Positions 19,654 to 29,819 of a DNA stretch of 64,000 bases are shown piece by piece. Source of the DNA: Riemerella anatipestifer. GTDB taxonomy: Bacteria; Bacteroidota; Bacteroidia; Flavobacteriales; Weeksellaceae. The position numbers were made by a program, and so were the translations under genes. The number at the start of each line of letters is the position of its first letter. Position 1 is the first letter of the stretch. A model generated the notes under the pieces. That model was not told the origin of the DNA. It did not search any database and saw only the letters and a list, made by a program, of their open reading frames with translations. The stretch spans positions 806,001-870,000 of the forward strand of contig NZ_CP073239.1 of assembly GCF_009670965.2 (NCBI RefSeq), read 5' to 3'.

Positions 19654-21459
19654 ATGAATACCACAAAGTTTTTTTCAAAGTTTATCATATTATCCTCCGT
19701 TATACTAACTTTATTTTCATGTAAAAAAGGAGATACACCTTTTGTTGTAAATACCACACCTAAAACCAGCTTAGACAGCATAGCGGAGGAATACTATGAA
19801 GGTTACCTTCAGTTTCATCCATTAGAAGCCACCGCACAAGGCGACCCAAGATACAACGATAAATTACCTAGCTTGGAAAAAACTAAAATTACGGAAGAGA
19901 TTGCTTTCTACAGTGATATGATTAAAAAGCTAGAAGCCGTAGATTATGAAGCTCTTCCTGATGATAAAAAAACAGTTTTTAATGTACTAGATTATTTATT
20001 AAAAGATTTAGTAGAAGGCTATGCCTATCATCCAGAATATATACCGTTTACACAATTTTCGGGACTTCCGTTAGACTTTCCTCTTTTGGGAAGTGGGAGC
20101 GGAAATCAGCCATTCAAAACGGTAGAAGACTATGATAACTGGCTAAAAAGAATGCAAGAATTTCCTAAATGGATGGAGATAGCTCAAGAGAATTTCAAAC
20201 TAGGTATCAAAAATAATATTGTTTTACCAAAAAGTCTAGTGGTAAAGATGATTCCTCAAATGAGAGCAGAAGAAATTATATCTAAAGATTCCAACAAAAA
20301 CATATTTTATAAGCCTCTTAAAAATTTCCCCATTAGCTTTAGTAATGCAGAGAGAAATCGTATTACTAAAAACTATCAGGAGGTAATTATATCCAAAATC
20401 ATTCCTGCTTATCAGAAAATGGGCGATTTTCTTGAGCAAGAATATTTACCAAAAGCAAGAACTACAGACGGCTACAATACTCTACCAAAAGGTAAGGAAA
20501 TCTACAATTATCATGTAAAACGCTGGACAACTACCAACCAAACACCAGAAGAAATACATAATACCGGATTAAAAGAAGTTGCTAGAATAAGAGGCGAAAT
20601 GGAAAAAGTAAAAGAAGAACTGAAGTTCAATGGAACCTTAGAGGATTTTTTGATTCATTTAAAATCTGACCCTAAGGCAATGCCTTACCAAACGTCTCAA
20701 GAAATTTTAGATGGGTTTAATGCTATCTTATCAAAGATTGAGCCTAAGCTAAAAACGATGTTTAATAATGTTCCGAAGACAGGTTTTGAAATTAGACAAA
20801 CCGAAAAATTTAGAGAGGCATCTGCTAGTGCAGAATATCAACCTGGAACTCCAGACGGAAAAAGAAACGGTATTTTCTACATTCCCATTCCGAATCCTAA
20901 AGCCTTTAATGTAACTTCTGGTATGGAGTCTCTTTTCCTTCACGAAGCTATTCCTGGGCATCATTATCAAATTGCTTTACAACAAGAGAATCTTAATTTA
21001 CCAAAATTTATGCGTTTTGGTTGGATAGGTGCTTATGGCGAAGGTTGGGCGCTCTATTGTGAGGCTTTAGGAAAAGAATTGGGACTTTATACTAACCCTT
21101 ATCAAAAAATGGGAGCTTTAAGTGATGAAATGATGAGAGCTATTAGGCTCGTTATAGACACTGGATTGCATACTGGAAAACTCAATAGAGAAGAGGCTAT
21201 AAAATATTTTCTAAGTAATGTAGCATACGATGAAGCTGGTGCTACAGCGGAGGTAGAACGTTATATGTCTATGCCAGGACAAGCTCTAAGCTATAAGACT
21301 GGAGCATTAAAGATACAAGCACTAAGAGCTAAATATGAAAAAGATTTAGGCACTAAATTCAACTTAGCGAAATTCCATGATGAGCTCTTAAATCAAGGTT
21401 GTCTTCCTCTACAAGTTCTTGAAAGAAAAATGGAAGTCTGGGCAAAAAACCAAAAATAG
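19654..21459 (+). CDS. DUF885-family lipoprotein, putative zinc-dependent peptidase
   Basis: 601 residues from the ATG at 19654; an in-frame TTG at 19633 lies almost on the -7 box and is unlikely. The signal ends in a lipobox-like LFSC, with Cys24 as the probable lipidation site followed by KKGD. The DUF885 core has an HExxH-like LHEAIPGHHYQ motif and the GWALYCEALGKELG helix with a downstream glutamate, as in gluzincin metallopeptidases. Such proteins are presumed periplasmic or surface peptidases with few tested members. The next gene, tamB, is 98 bases downstream with its own -7 box. Confidence 0.85.
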   Translation: MNTTKFFSKFIILSSVILTLFSCKKGDTPFVVNTTPKTSLDSIAEEYYEGYLQFHPLEATAQGDPRYNDKLPSLEKTKITEEIAFYSDMIKKLEAVDYEALPDDKKTVFNVLDYLLKDLVEGYAYHPEYIPFTQFSGLPLDFPLLGSGSGNQPFKTVEDYDNWLKRMQEFPKWMEIAQENFKLGIKNNIVLPKSLVVKMIPQMRAEEIISKDSNKNIFYKPLKNFPISFSNAERNRITKNYQEVIISKIIPAYQKMGDFLEQEYLPKARTTDGYNTLPKGKEIYNYHVKRWTTTNQTPEEIHNTGLKEVARIRGEMEKVKEELKFNGTLEDFLIHLKSDPKAMPYQTSQEILDGFNAILSKIEPKLKTMFNNVPKTGFEIRQTEKFREASASAEYQPGTPDGKRNGIFYIPIPNPKAFNVTSGMESLFLHEAIPGHHYQIALQQENLNLPKFMRFGWIGAYGEGWALYCEALGKELGLYTNPYQKMGALSDEMMRAIRLVIDTGLHTGKLNREEAIKYFLSNVAYDEAGATAEVERYMSMPGQALSYKTGALKIQALRAKYEKDLGTKFNLAKFHDELLNQGCLPLQVLERKMEVWAKNQK

Positions 21460-21544
21460 AGGTGTAATGTATAAATAGAGGTTTGTATTTTTAAAGACTC
21501 TTACAACCATCATTTTTAACACAAAATTTAGTTAGAAACTTTAT

Positions 21545-21552
21545 TAAATTTG
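21545..21552 (+). promoter_or_regulatory. Predicted -7 box of tamB, 5 bases before the start codon
   Basis: TAAATTTG matches TAnnTTTG and ends 5 bases before the only plausible start codon (TTG at 21558). A transcript from it would start at or next to the start codon. The -33 region shows only T-rich sequence. Confidence 0.4.
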
Positions 21553-21557
21553 ATTCA

Positions 21558-24500
21558 TTGAAAAATAGTATAAAAAACACACTTAGAATAGGAGCTATTA
21601 TTTTAGGAAGCGTTGTTATAATATTAAGTATACTAGTACTTAGCCTTAATATTCCTGTCGTTCAGAACTTCGTTAAAGACCGTGTTGTAAGTTATGTTGA
21701 AACTAAAATAAAAACTCCTATAAGTCTAAAAAGAGTTTACATTAGCTTCCCTAATAAGTTAGGACTAGAAGAACTTTATTTAGAAGAAAAAAATAAGGAT
21801 ACACTAGTACATATCAACAAGTTAGATGTTGGTTTAGATATTTTTCAGCTTTTGCAAAACAAAGCAGACTTCACATCTATTGAATTAGATGGACTTAGAG
21901 CCAATGTAAAAAGAGACGAACAAGGGCGTTTTAATTTCGATTATATACTGGACGCTTTCGCTAGCAACAAAGACGAAGAAAAACAAGATTCTAAGCCTTT
22001 CATTCTATCTCTAAATAAAATAAAATTACAACGCGTTAATGTCAATTTTAATGATTTTCAGCAAGGAAACCATCTGAAAATAGAATTCAATAATTTCGAA
22101 ACAAAAGTTAAAGACTTTAATCTTGAAGAAAATATTTATGCCCTCAATGGGCTTACTGCTGATGATCTCAAACTAAAATTAAAACAAGAGATATTAAAGG
22201 AAGCTATAAAAGAAACTGCAAAAACAATAGATAGTCTTTCAGCCAAAAAACCGATGCAGATAAAACTAGATTTTCTGCGTTTTACCAATTTTGATGTAGA
22301 CTATGCAGACAATACTACTCAATCTTATTTCAAGGTTTTATTTAAAGAACTATCTGGGGATTTTAATAATATAGATTTACCTGAAAATAAATATGATATA
22401 GACCAAATTAAACTTCTAGGTGCCAAAATAAATGTGGATCTCAAAAGTTCCTCTCAAAACAAATCTTTACAAGATGAGCTTCCAGAAAACCCTGCAAAAG
22501 TCAAGAGTAAAACTCCCAATGTAAAACTTAATTTGTTCGCTTTAGATGATGTAATGTTATCCTATAATGATAATTCAAAAAAGCATCAACAAGGATTTGA
22601 TGCTAATCATTTAAACTTCAAAAAACTCAATGTAAATATTAGAGATTTTAGAATGTTGAATGAAGAGCTGACTGGTTCCGTAAAAAAAGTAGAACTTTAC
22701 GAAAAGAGCGGACTTGCAGTAAAGAATTTCAAAACCGACTTCGCGTACAAGAAAAATATAGCATACCTTAAAAATCTGCTTTTGGAAACCAACAACAGTA
22801 TTCTTAGAGACGAAGCTGTAATTACCTATAATTCTCCGCAACAACTGTCTAGTAACATAGGCTCTGCTGGGCTAGCCATTAACCTTAGAAACTCTAAAAT
22901 AGGCTTCAGTGATTTGTATTTATTTGCTCCTGATTTAAAGAAAAATGAGATACTTAAACAATATCCCAAATCAGTGCTAAACATAGATGCTAACTTAAGA
23001 GGTAAAGTAAATGATTTAAATATAAACACATTACACATTAGTGGTTTAGGTAGTACAATATTGGATATTTCGGGACAAATAAAAAATGTAACTAATCTTA
23101 ATTTACTAAATTACAATATCGCCATTAACGAGTTAAAGACAACCCAAAAAGATATACAAAACTTAGCTCCTAGAAATAGTATCCCCTCAAACATTGAACT
23201 ACCTCAAACTATTTCTTTAAAAGGCACTGCTAGAGGCAGTACTTCCTCTGTTTTATCCCACCTGAAGATAAATACCAGCTTAGGAGACCTTAGACTAGAT
23301 GCCTATGCTAACCTTAAACCCAAAAATGGAGAAAAATACACCATCTTAGCAGAAGCGGAAAAACTCGTTCTAGGAAAATTATTAAGGAATAAAGATTTAG
23401 GAATATTTTCAGGAGAAATAAAAGCAAATGGAGTAGGGTTTAACCCTAAAACGTCCCAAACATCAATCAACGGAAATATTAAAAAATTTGACTTTAAAGG
23501 CTATCGCTATACAGGTGTTAATCTCAAAGGGAGTCTAATGACAGGGAGATTAACTGCTCATATTATGTCTAAAGACCCTAATGCTAATTTAGATCTTAAG
23601 CTAGCAGGCAACCTCAACAAAACTTCGAATATAAAACTCAACGGAAATATTGAATTGCTAAATCCATATAAGCTAAATTTATATAAAGAACCGCTAGCCA
23701 TATCAGGTAAAATAGATAGTGATTTTAGTAATATTAACCCAGATTTTCTCAACGGCTATATTCTTTTAGAGAATTTTAAAATCACACACAAAGACCAAAC
23801 TTTACCTTTACAAGAAATTAAACTTGAAGCATTATCTAACCCTAATGAAAACAAAGTAAATTTAAAATCTCAAGTTGTAGATGCCTCTATACAAGGCAAA
23901 TATAAACTTACCCAAATTTCTGATGTTTTCCTAAAAACACTTAATAATTACTATGAATTTAGCCCTGCCTCTAAGTACAAAAAGAACTTAGAACCTAACC
24001 AGCACTTCACGTTGAATGCTAAAGTAAAAGATGACAATCTTCTAAGAATATTTGTACCTGATTTAAAATATTTTGATGGAGGAGATATAACAGGTGCTTT
24101 TGATTCAAATCAACAAAAGATAGAGTTTCAGGCGGATTTCCCAGTAGTAGAATATGCAGAATATAAACTTAGTGGGCTATCACTTAACATAAACAACAGT
24201 CAAGAAGAACTAAGATATAGACTCGGTCTAACAGAGGTAACTAATGAAAATTTAGCCTTACATCAACTCGATTTGAATGGAACCATTAACAATAATAATA
24301 TCGGAATTAACTTTAGCACTAAAGACTCCAAAGGGACAGAGCAATATGCGTTAGCTGGTATATTTAGAAATGAAAAAAACATCAATAAATTTAGTTTTAT
24401 TCCGCAAGGTTTAATGCTCAACTATGATAAATGGCAGGTAGAAGAGCAAAATGTTATCGGCTTTGGAAAGGAAGGTATATTTGCTGATAACTTTAATCTT

Positions 24501-26537
24501 ACCAAAGGAAACTCTTCCATTTCGTTGCAAAGCCAAGAACAAAAATTAGGTAGCCCATTAAATATCTCCATCTCTAATTTTAAAGTAGAAGATATTACAG
24601 AGATGGTAAAAAAAGACAGTCTTATTGCTAGTGGCTCTGTTAATGGTAATGCATTAGTCTCTACTTTTAAGCCCAATTTAAAGGTAGATGCAGACCTAAA
24701 TATATCTAACCTAAAGCTAAAAGGAAACAGAGTAGGAAATCTAGATATAAAAGCCAATACCAAAGTGATTGACTTAATTGATACCAAAATTGCTCTTACA
24801 GGAGAAGGCAATGATGTACAATTAGAAGGTAACTATCACCTCAAAAAAGGGGACTTAGGATTTATTTTAAACCTTAATAATCTTTCCACTAAAACTTTAG
24901 AGGCGTTTGCCTTAGGTAATATAAAAAATGGAGAGGGCTATTTTAGTGGAAAACTAAACATCAATGGTACGGCTCAAAAACCTCAAATAAGAGGTGGGAT
25001 AAAATTCAATAATGTAGGGCTAGAGATTGCTAAAACAGGAACTGTTTTTAAAAATATTGAAGATGAAATAAGGTTTTCAGGACAAAATATTGTTTTTGAA
25101 CAATTTAAATTGCGTGATACAGAAAATAACAATTTACTCATAAACGGAGATATACAAACCGAATATTTCAAGAAATATGCTTTCAATCTTGATGTTAATG
25201 CCAAAGATTTTAAGCTAGTAAATTCTGAAAAAGATAATGATAAAATGATGTACGGTGTACTCTCTCTAGATACCAATCTAAGGATAAGAGGTAATTTGGA
25301 TTTGCCAAAAGTGGACGGGACATTATCTGTAACCGATGCCACAGATTTTACCTTTATACTCCCTCAAAGTACTCCTACGAAACAAGATAGAGAAGGTATT
25401 GTTGAATTTGTAGACAAAGCTAAATTTGGATTGGCTAAAAATGAGGCAGCAGACACTTTAAGCTCCAAAAATCAACTTAAAGGTATGGATATCTCGGTTA
25501 ATATAGATATAGATAAAAATGCGAAAATGTCTCTAGTTATAGATAAAGCCAATGGCGATTTTGTAAAACTACAGGGGCAAGCACAGCTCACAGGAGGTGT
25601 ATCTCCTTCCGGAAGAACCACTCTCGTAGGTGTCTATGAGGTACATTCTGGAGCCTATGAGATGTCCGTGAATATGCTCAGAAGAAAATTTGAAATAAAA
25701 AAAGGAAGTACCATTACATGGAACGGAGAACCTACTGAAGCCGATATGAATATAACTGCAATTTATACCACAGAAACGGCTCCTCTAGATTTGGTACAGC
25801 AACAGTTGGCAGGACTTAGCCCAAGAGAGCTTAATCAGTATAAACAACGTATTCCTTTTAATACCCACCTCATTATGAAAGGTGAACTCATGAAGCCCGA
25901 AATCTCTTTTGACATTACAACAGAGGATAAGAACGCCGCAGTAAGTTCTACCGTAATATTAAATACAGAGCAAAGACTAGCTCAGCTTCGTCAAGAAACT
26001 TCAGAGTTAAACAAACAGGTCTTTGCCCTTCTACTCCTCAATCGTTTTATTGGAGAAAACCCTTTTGAAACGAGTTCAGGAATATCCGCTGAATCAATGG
26101 CAAAACAAAGTGTTAGTAGAATTTTAAGCCAAAGTTTAAACGATTTAGCTGGAGATTTAATTGCTGGTGTAGAACTTAATTTTGATCTAGAATCGTCAGA
26201 TGATTATTCTACTGGAGAAAGAACCTCAAGAACAGACCTAAATGTAGCTTTGAGTAAAAAATTACTTAATGATAGGCTCAAGGTATCTTTAGGTAGTAAT
26301 TTTGGATTAGAAGGAGCTACTAGACCTGGAGAACAAGCCTCTAATATAGCAGGAGATATTATGGTAGATTATATGCTTTCTAAAGACGGTAGATATCTTC
26401 TAAGAACTTACAGAAAAAACCAATATCAAGTAGCTCTACAAGGGCAAGTTATAGAAACAGGATTAGGCTTTGTAATCACTCTGGATTACAACGACCTTAG
26501 AGAAATTTTAAAAAAGAAAAAGAATAAAAAACAATAG
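21558..26537 (+). CDS. tamB: Translocation and assembly module protein TamB (AsmA-like, DUF490)
   Basis: 1659 residues. An N-terminal membrane anchor (about 11-33) is followed by AsmA-like repeats of beta-strands (VNLKGSLMTGRL, DINISNL and many LKINTLH-like strands) and the conserved C-terminal TamB domain (about 1200-1650, including KGMDISVNIDI and PEISFDITTED). The upstream frame is open back to a stop at 21492 with no ATG or GTG, so the TTG at 21558 is the likely start. TamB proteins span the periplasm and are implicated in outer-membrane protein insertion and phospholipid transport. The partner tamL follows after 17 bases, so the two form one operon. Confidence 0.9.
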   Translation: MKNSIKNTLRIGAIILGSVVIILSILVLSLNIPVVQNFVKDRVVSYVETKIKTPISLKRVYISFPNKLGLEELYLEEKNKDTLVHINKLDVGLDIFQLLQNKADFTSIELDGLRANVKRDEQGRFNFDYILDAFASNKDEEKQDSKPFILSLNKIKLQRVNVNFNDFQQGNHLKIEFNNFETKVKDFNLEENIYALNGLTADDLKLKLKQEILKEAIKETAKTIDSLSAKKPMQIKLDFLRFTNFDVDYADNTTQSYFKVLFKELSGDFNNIDLPENKYDIDQIKLLGAKINVDLKSSSQNKSLQDELPENPAKVKSKTPNVKLNLFALDDVMLSYNDNSKKHQQGFDANHLNFKKLNVNIRDFRMLNEELTGSVKKVELYEKSGLAVKNFKTDFAYKKNIAYLKNLLLETNNSILRDEAVITYNSPQQLSSNIGSAGLAINLRNSKIGFSDLYLFAPDLKKNEILKQYPKSVLNIDANLRGKVNDLNINTLHISGLGSTILDISGQIKNVTNLNLLNYNIAINELKTTQKDIQNLAPRNSIPSNIELPQTISLKGTARGSTSSVLSHLKINTSLGDLRLDAYANLKPKNGEKYTILAEAEKLVLGKLLRNKDLGIFSGEIKANGVGFNPKTSQTSINGNIKKFDFKGYRYTGVNLKGSLMTGRLTAHIMSKDPNANLDLKLAGNLNKTSNIKLNGNIELLNPYKLNLYKEPLAISGKIDSDFSNINPDFLNGYILLENFKITHKDQTLPLQEIKLEALSNPNENKVNLKSQVVDASIQGKYKLTQISDVFLKTLNNYYEFSPASKYKKNLEPNQHFTLNAKVKDDNLLRIFVPDLKYFDGGDITGAFDSNQQKIEFQADFPVVEYAEYKLSGLSLNINNSQEELRYRLGLTEVTNENLALHQLDLNGTINNNNIGINFSTKDSKGTEQYALAGIFRNEKNINKFSFIPQGLMLNYDKWQVEEQNVIGFGKEGIFADNFNLTKGNSSISLQSQEQKLGSPLNISISNFKVEDITEMVKKDSLIASGSVNGNALVSTFKPNLKVDADLNISNLKLKGNRVGNLDIKANTKVIDLIDTKIALTGEGNDVQLEGNYHLKKGDLGFILNLNNLSTKTLEAFALGNIKNGEGYFSGKLNINGTAQKPQIRGGIKFNNVGLEIAKTGTVFKNIEDEIRFSGQNIVFEQFKLRDTENNNLLINGDIQTEYFKKYAFNLDVNAKDFKLVNSEKDNDKMMYGVLSLDTNLRIRGNLDLPKVDGTLSVTDATDFTFILPQSTPTKQDREGIVEFVDKAKFGLAKNEAADTLSSKNQLKGMDISVNIDIDKNAKMSLVIDKANGDFVKLQGQAQLTGGVSPSGRTTLVGVYEVHSGAYEMSVNMLRRKFEIKKGSTITWNGEPTEADMNITAIYTTETAPLDLVQQQLAGLSPRELNQYKQRIPFNTHLIMKGELMKPEISFDITTEDKNAAVSSTVILNTEQRLAQLRQETSELNKQVFALLLLNRFIGENPFETSSGISAESMAKQSVSRILSQSLNDLAGDLIAGVELNFDLESSDDYSTGERTSRTDLNVALSKKLLNDRLKVSLGSNFGLEGATRPGEQASNIAGDIMVDYMLSKDGRYLLRTYRKNQYQVALQGQVIETGLGFVITLDYNDLREILKKKKNKKQ

Positions 26538-26554
26538 AATATCTTTCTTCAAAA

Positions 26555-28876
26555 ATGAAACATATAATCAAACAATATTCAATATTCATACACATTGTTT
26601 ATATCAGTATTTTTATAGTAGGCTGCTCTGGAGCTTCTACCCTTAAAGAAGGAGAAATTTTATATACTGGAGCTAAAATCAAAATAAAATCAGAACAATT
26701 GGACAAAAACGATATTTCTGAGCTGAAAAAAGGTACGGAGAGCAAACTTTCTCCTAAACCTAATGCTTCATTTTTAGGAATGCGTCCTAGATTGTATTTT
26801 TATAAATGGGCAGGAGAAACTAAACAAAATAAAGGTCTGCGATATTGGATTAAAAATAAACTAGGAGAAAAACCTATTCTTCTACAAGATGTAGATAGAG
26901 AGTTTAATAAAGAAATTACCGTTAATTATGCAGAAAATATTGGCTATTTTAATACTAAAGTAAGATATGATACCCTCACAAAAGGTAGAACTGCTAAGGT
27001 TTTATATACTATAACTCCTTACAATAGATATTTTATAGATACCGTAAACTTCCTGTCTTCCACCAATGAAGAGGTAGTAGAAGATATAAAAGCAACACAA
27101 AAACAAAGCCTAATAAAACCACAAGAACCCTATAATCTCGAAATAATAAAAAATGAGAGATTCCGTATAGATACTTATATGAAGGAGAATGGATATTATT
27201 ATTTTAGTCCAGATAACATCATTATTCAAGCGGATAGCACTGTAGGAAACAATAAAGTTGCAGTCAATGTAAAACTAAAAGACCAAACTCCAGAACTTAG
27301 CAAAAAAAAGTTTAGTATAGATAAAGTAATTATTTACCCCGATTATAGCATACAAAATGTAGAGAAAGGAAATATTACCATTCCCACTACGACTGACGGT
27401 CTAGAAGTTTACAAAGACATGTACATTATAGACCCTGAAAAAAAATTTAAACCACAAGTTTTTGATAGGACTATGTACTTTCACTCAGGTGAAATTTATA
27501 ACAGAAGAGACCATAACCTTACGCTTAAAAGACTTATAAATCTAGGTGTTTTTAAGTTTGTGAAAAATCAGTTTATCATTTCAGATTCTCTAAATAATAA
27601 GTTTGATGTGTACTATCTACTCACCCCAAACAATTTTCAATCACTCCGTATCGAAGCATTAGGTAAGACTAATTCTGCAAACTTTAACGGCGGAGAGATA
27701 AATATCAATTGGCTTCATAGAAACTTATTTAGAGGTGCTGAACAGCTAAGAATTACTTCTTATGGAGGTATGGACGTACAAGCTGGAGGTCCTAGAGCTT
27801 TCAGTAATATATTGAGATTTGGAGGCAACGCTCAACTTACTTTCCCAAGGATTATAGCTCCTTTTAAGTTTCATACCAGTTCAGAATTTGTTCCAAGGAC
27901 ACAAATAAATCTAGGATACGACTATCAGCGAAGAACAGGACAGTATACTCTACATAACTTTAGTACCTCTTTTGGCTATTTGTGGAAAGAAAATGCACAG
28001 AGAGAGCACGACCTTAAAATATTTAGTGCTACTTATGTTAACCCTCAGAATATTTCAGATGAATATAAATCCCTAGCAAAGAGCTATCCTAGTTTAGCTA
28101 GAGCAATAGAAAGACAGTTAGTTTTTGGACCTATGTACCAATATACATACACCAATACCATCATACCTAGAACACACCAATTCTACTTTCGTGGTATAGC
28201 CGACTTATCAGCCAATCTTACAGGATTACTGTCCAATGCAAATGCAAAAGAAGGAAGACAAAAAACCATACTAGGTGTACCCTTTAGCCAGTATGCAAAA
28301 TTGGATACAGACTTTCGTTACTACTATAATATAAACTCTAAAAATGTTTTAGCTGCAAGGCTAATGATGGGATTAGCTTACCCTTACGGCAATTCTATTA
28401 CAGTACCTTTTTCTAGACAATTTTTTGTAGGAGGAAGTAATAGTATCAGAGCCTTTAGAGCTAGAACACTAGGTCCAGGTAGTTATGACCCAAGAAACCA
28501 ACAAGGTAGTTTCTTTTTAGACCAAGCTGGAGATATTAGACTGGAAACTAACCTAGAATATCGTTTAAACATCTATCGTTTTCTTAATTTAGGTTTATTT
28601 TTAGACGCTGGTAACATTTGGCTTATCAATGATGACCCTACTCGCCCAGGTGCCAAATTTAGTAAAGACTGGACTTCCGAAATTGCCGTAGGAGGAGGCT
28701 TAGGGCTTCGATTTGATTTTAATATATTTGTACTAAGGACAGATCTTGCCATTCCTTTAAGAGTACCTTATTATAGTAAAGATGAACGATGGAGGTTTAA
28801 TCATATTGATTTTAACAACTCTTCTTGGAGAAGAGATAATCTAATCCTAAACATAGCCATCGGCTATCCTTTTTAG
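26555..28876 (+). CDS. tamL: BamA/TamA-family outer-membrane lipoprotein TamL
   Basis: 773 residues. The signal sequence ends in a lipobox (IVGC, Cys24), which sets Bacteroidota TamL apart from the non-lipidated proteobacterial TamA. POTRA-like repeats occupy about 40-370 and an Omp85 barrel about 390-773, including the lid-lock-type segment FFVGGSNSIRAFRAR. The C-terminus ends in a beta-signal with terminal Phe (AIGYPF). With TamB it would form the translocation and assembly module. The yihY gene follows by 22 bases. Confidence 0.9.
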   Translation: MKHIIKQYSIFIHIVYISIFIVGCSGASTLKEGEILYTGAKIKIKSEQLDKNDISELKKGTESKLSPKPNASFLGMRPRLYFYKWAGETKQNKGLRYWIKNKLGEKPILLQDVDREFNKEITVNYAENIGYFNTKVRYDTLTKGRTAKVLYTITPYNRYFIDTVNFLSSTNEEVVEDIKATQKQSLIKPQEPYNLEIIKNERFRIDTYMKENGYYYFSPDNIIIQADSTVGNNKVAVNVKLKDQTPELSKKKFSIDKVIIYPDYSIQNVEKGNITIPTTTDGLEVYKDMYIIDPEKKFKPQVFDRTMYFHSGEIYNRRDHNLTLKRLINLGVFKFVKNQFIISDSLNNKFDVYYLLTPNNFQSLRIEALGKTNSANFNGGEININWLHRNLFRGAEQLRITSYGGMDVQAGGPRAFSNILRFGGNAQLTFPRIIAPFKFHTSSEFVPRTQINLGYDYQRRTGQYTLHNFSTSFGYLWKENAQREHDLKIFSATYVNPQNISDEYKSLAKSYPSLARAIERQLVFGPMYQYTYTNTIIPRTHQFYFRGIADLSANLTGLLSNANAKEGRQKTILGVPFSQYAKLDTDFRYYYNINSKNVLAARLMMGLAYPYGNSITVPFSRQFFVGGSNSIRAFRARTLGPGSYDPRNQQGSFFLDQAGDIRLETNLEYRLNIYRFLNLGLFLDAGNIWLINDDPTRPGAKFSKDWTSEIAVGGGLGLRFDFNIFVLRTDLAIPLRVPYYSKDERWRFNHIDFNNSSWRRDNLILNIAIGYPF

Positions 28877-28898
28877 AAATTTAGATAAAAAGACCATT

Positions 28899-29807
28899 AT
28901 GAAAAAGAATTTTAAATTTTATTGGGAAACTATAAAAAAAGCCGTTACAGAATGGAGTAGCTCTAACGCTGATAGAGATGCTGCAGGAATTGCCTACTAT
29001 GCCATATTTTCCATACCTGGATTACTTATCATTTTAATTTGGCTTATGGGATTTATTTTTGGTGATGCTAATTTCCAACAGAAAATACAAGAAGAAGTAA
29101 CCCAAGCTATGGGTTCAGACACTGCAAAAAGTTTAGATGATATTCTAAAATCCTCAATGATAGACCAAGACGGAATCATCATGAGAATTATTGGGGTTGC
29201 AACACTCATTTTTGGTGCTACCACTTTATTTTTTCAGCTTCAAAAATCACTCAATGAGTTATGGGATGTAAAAGCAGAGCCCAAAAGAGCTTTATTAAAA
29301 TTCTTGACAGACCGCGCTAACTCGTTAGGCATGATACTCATTATTGGCTTTCTAATGATGATTACAATGATTTTATCTACACTTATAGGGCTAACTAATG
29401 ATTTTATCTCTCAACACCTAGGGCTAGAGACCTACTATATTATACAAATCATAAATATACTTGTGGGTTTCCTTATTGTTGTTCTACTGTTTGCTCTTAT
29501 GTTTAAAGTCCTTCCCGATGTCCAACTCTCTTGGCATTCTGTATGGGTAGGCTCATTCATTACTGCTTTTTTGTTTACCTTAGGTAAATCTCTATTAAGT
29601 CTTTACTTCAGCCATTTTAAACCTACATCTGCTTTCGGAGCAGCTGGTTCCGTTATTCTAATTATGATGTGGATAAATTATACTTGCAGACTCATCTTTT
29701 TTGGAGCAGTATTTACCAAAGTTTATACCTACCGTAAAGGACTAAAAATACAACCATCTCTACATGCCGAATGGACTTCTGACAGAAGAGAGCCTTCTTC
29801 ATACTAA
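28899..29807 (+). CDS. YihY/BrkB-family inner-membrane protein
   Basis: 302 residues with about six transmembrane helices, starting after a short cytoplasmic segment. DRDAAGIAYYAIFSIPGLLI and the late FGAAGSVILIMMWINYT are conserved blocks of the family, once labelled ribonuclease BN in error. Recent work on E. coli YhdP/TamB/YdbH has drawn attention to AsmA proteins in lipid transport and YihY-like proteins are candidate membrane partners, but the function is not established. Its place right after tamB-tamL is suggestive only. Confidence 0.88.
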   Translation: MKKNFKFYWETIKKAVTEWSSSNADRDAAGIAYYAIFSIPGLLIILIWLMGFIFGDANFQQKIQEEVTQAMGSDTAKSLDDILKSSMIDQDGIIMRIIGVATLIFGATTLFFQLQKSLNELWDVKAEPKRALLKFLTDRANSLGMILIIGFLMMITMILSTLIGLTNDFISQHLGLETYYIIQIINILVGFLIVVLLFALMFKVLPDVQLSWHSVWVGSFITAFLFTLGKSLLSLYFSHFKPTSAFGAAGSVILIMMWINYTCRLIFFGAVFTKVYTYRKGLKIQPSLHAEWTSDRREPSSY

Positions 29808-29819
29808 CTATTTCAAGGT

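Noticed and set aside
24422..25342. Minus-strand frames opposite tamB
   Set aside because: Antisense shadows of a long repetitive beta-strand gene.
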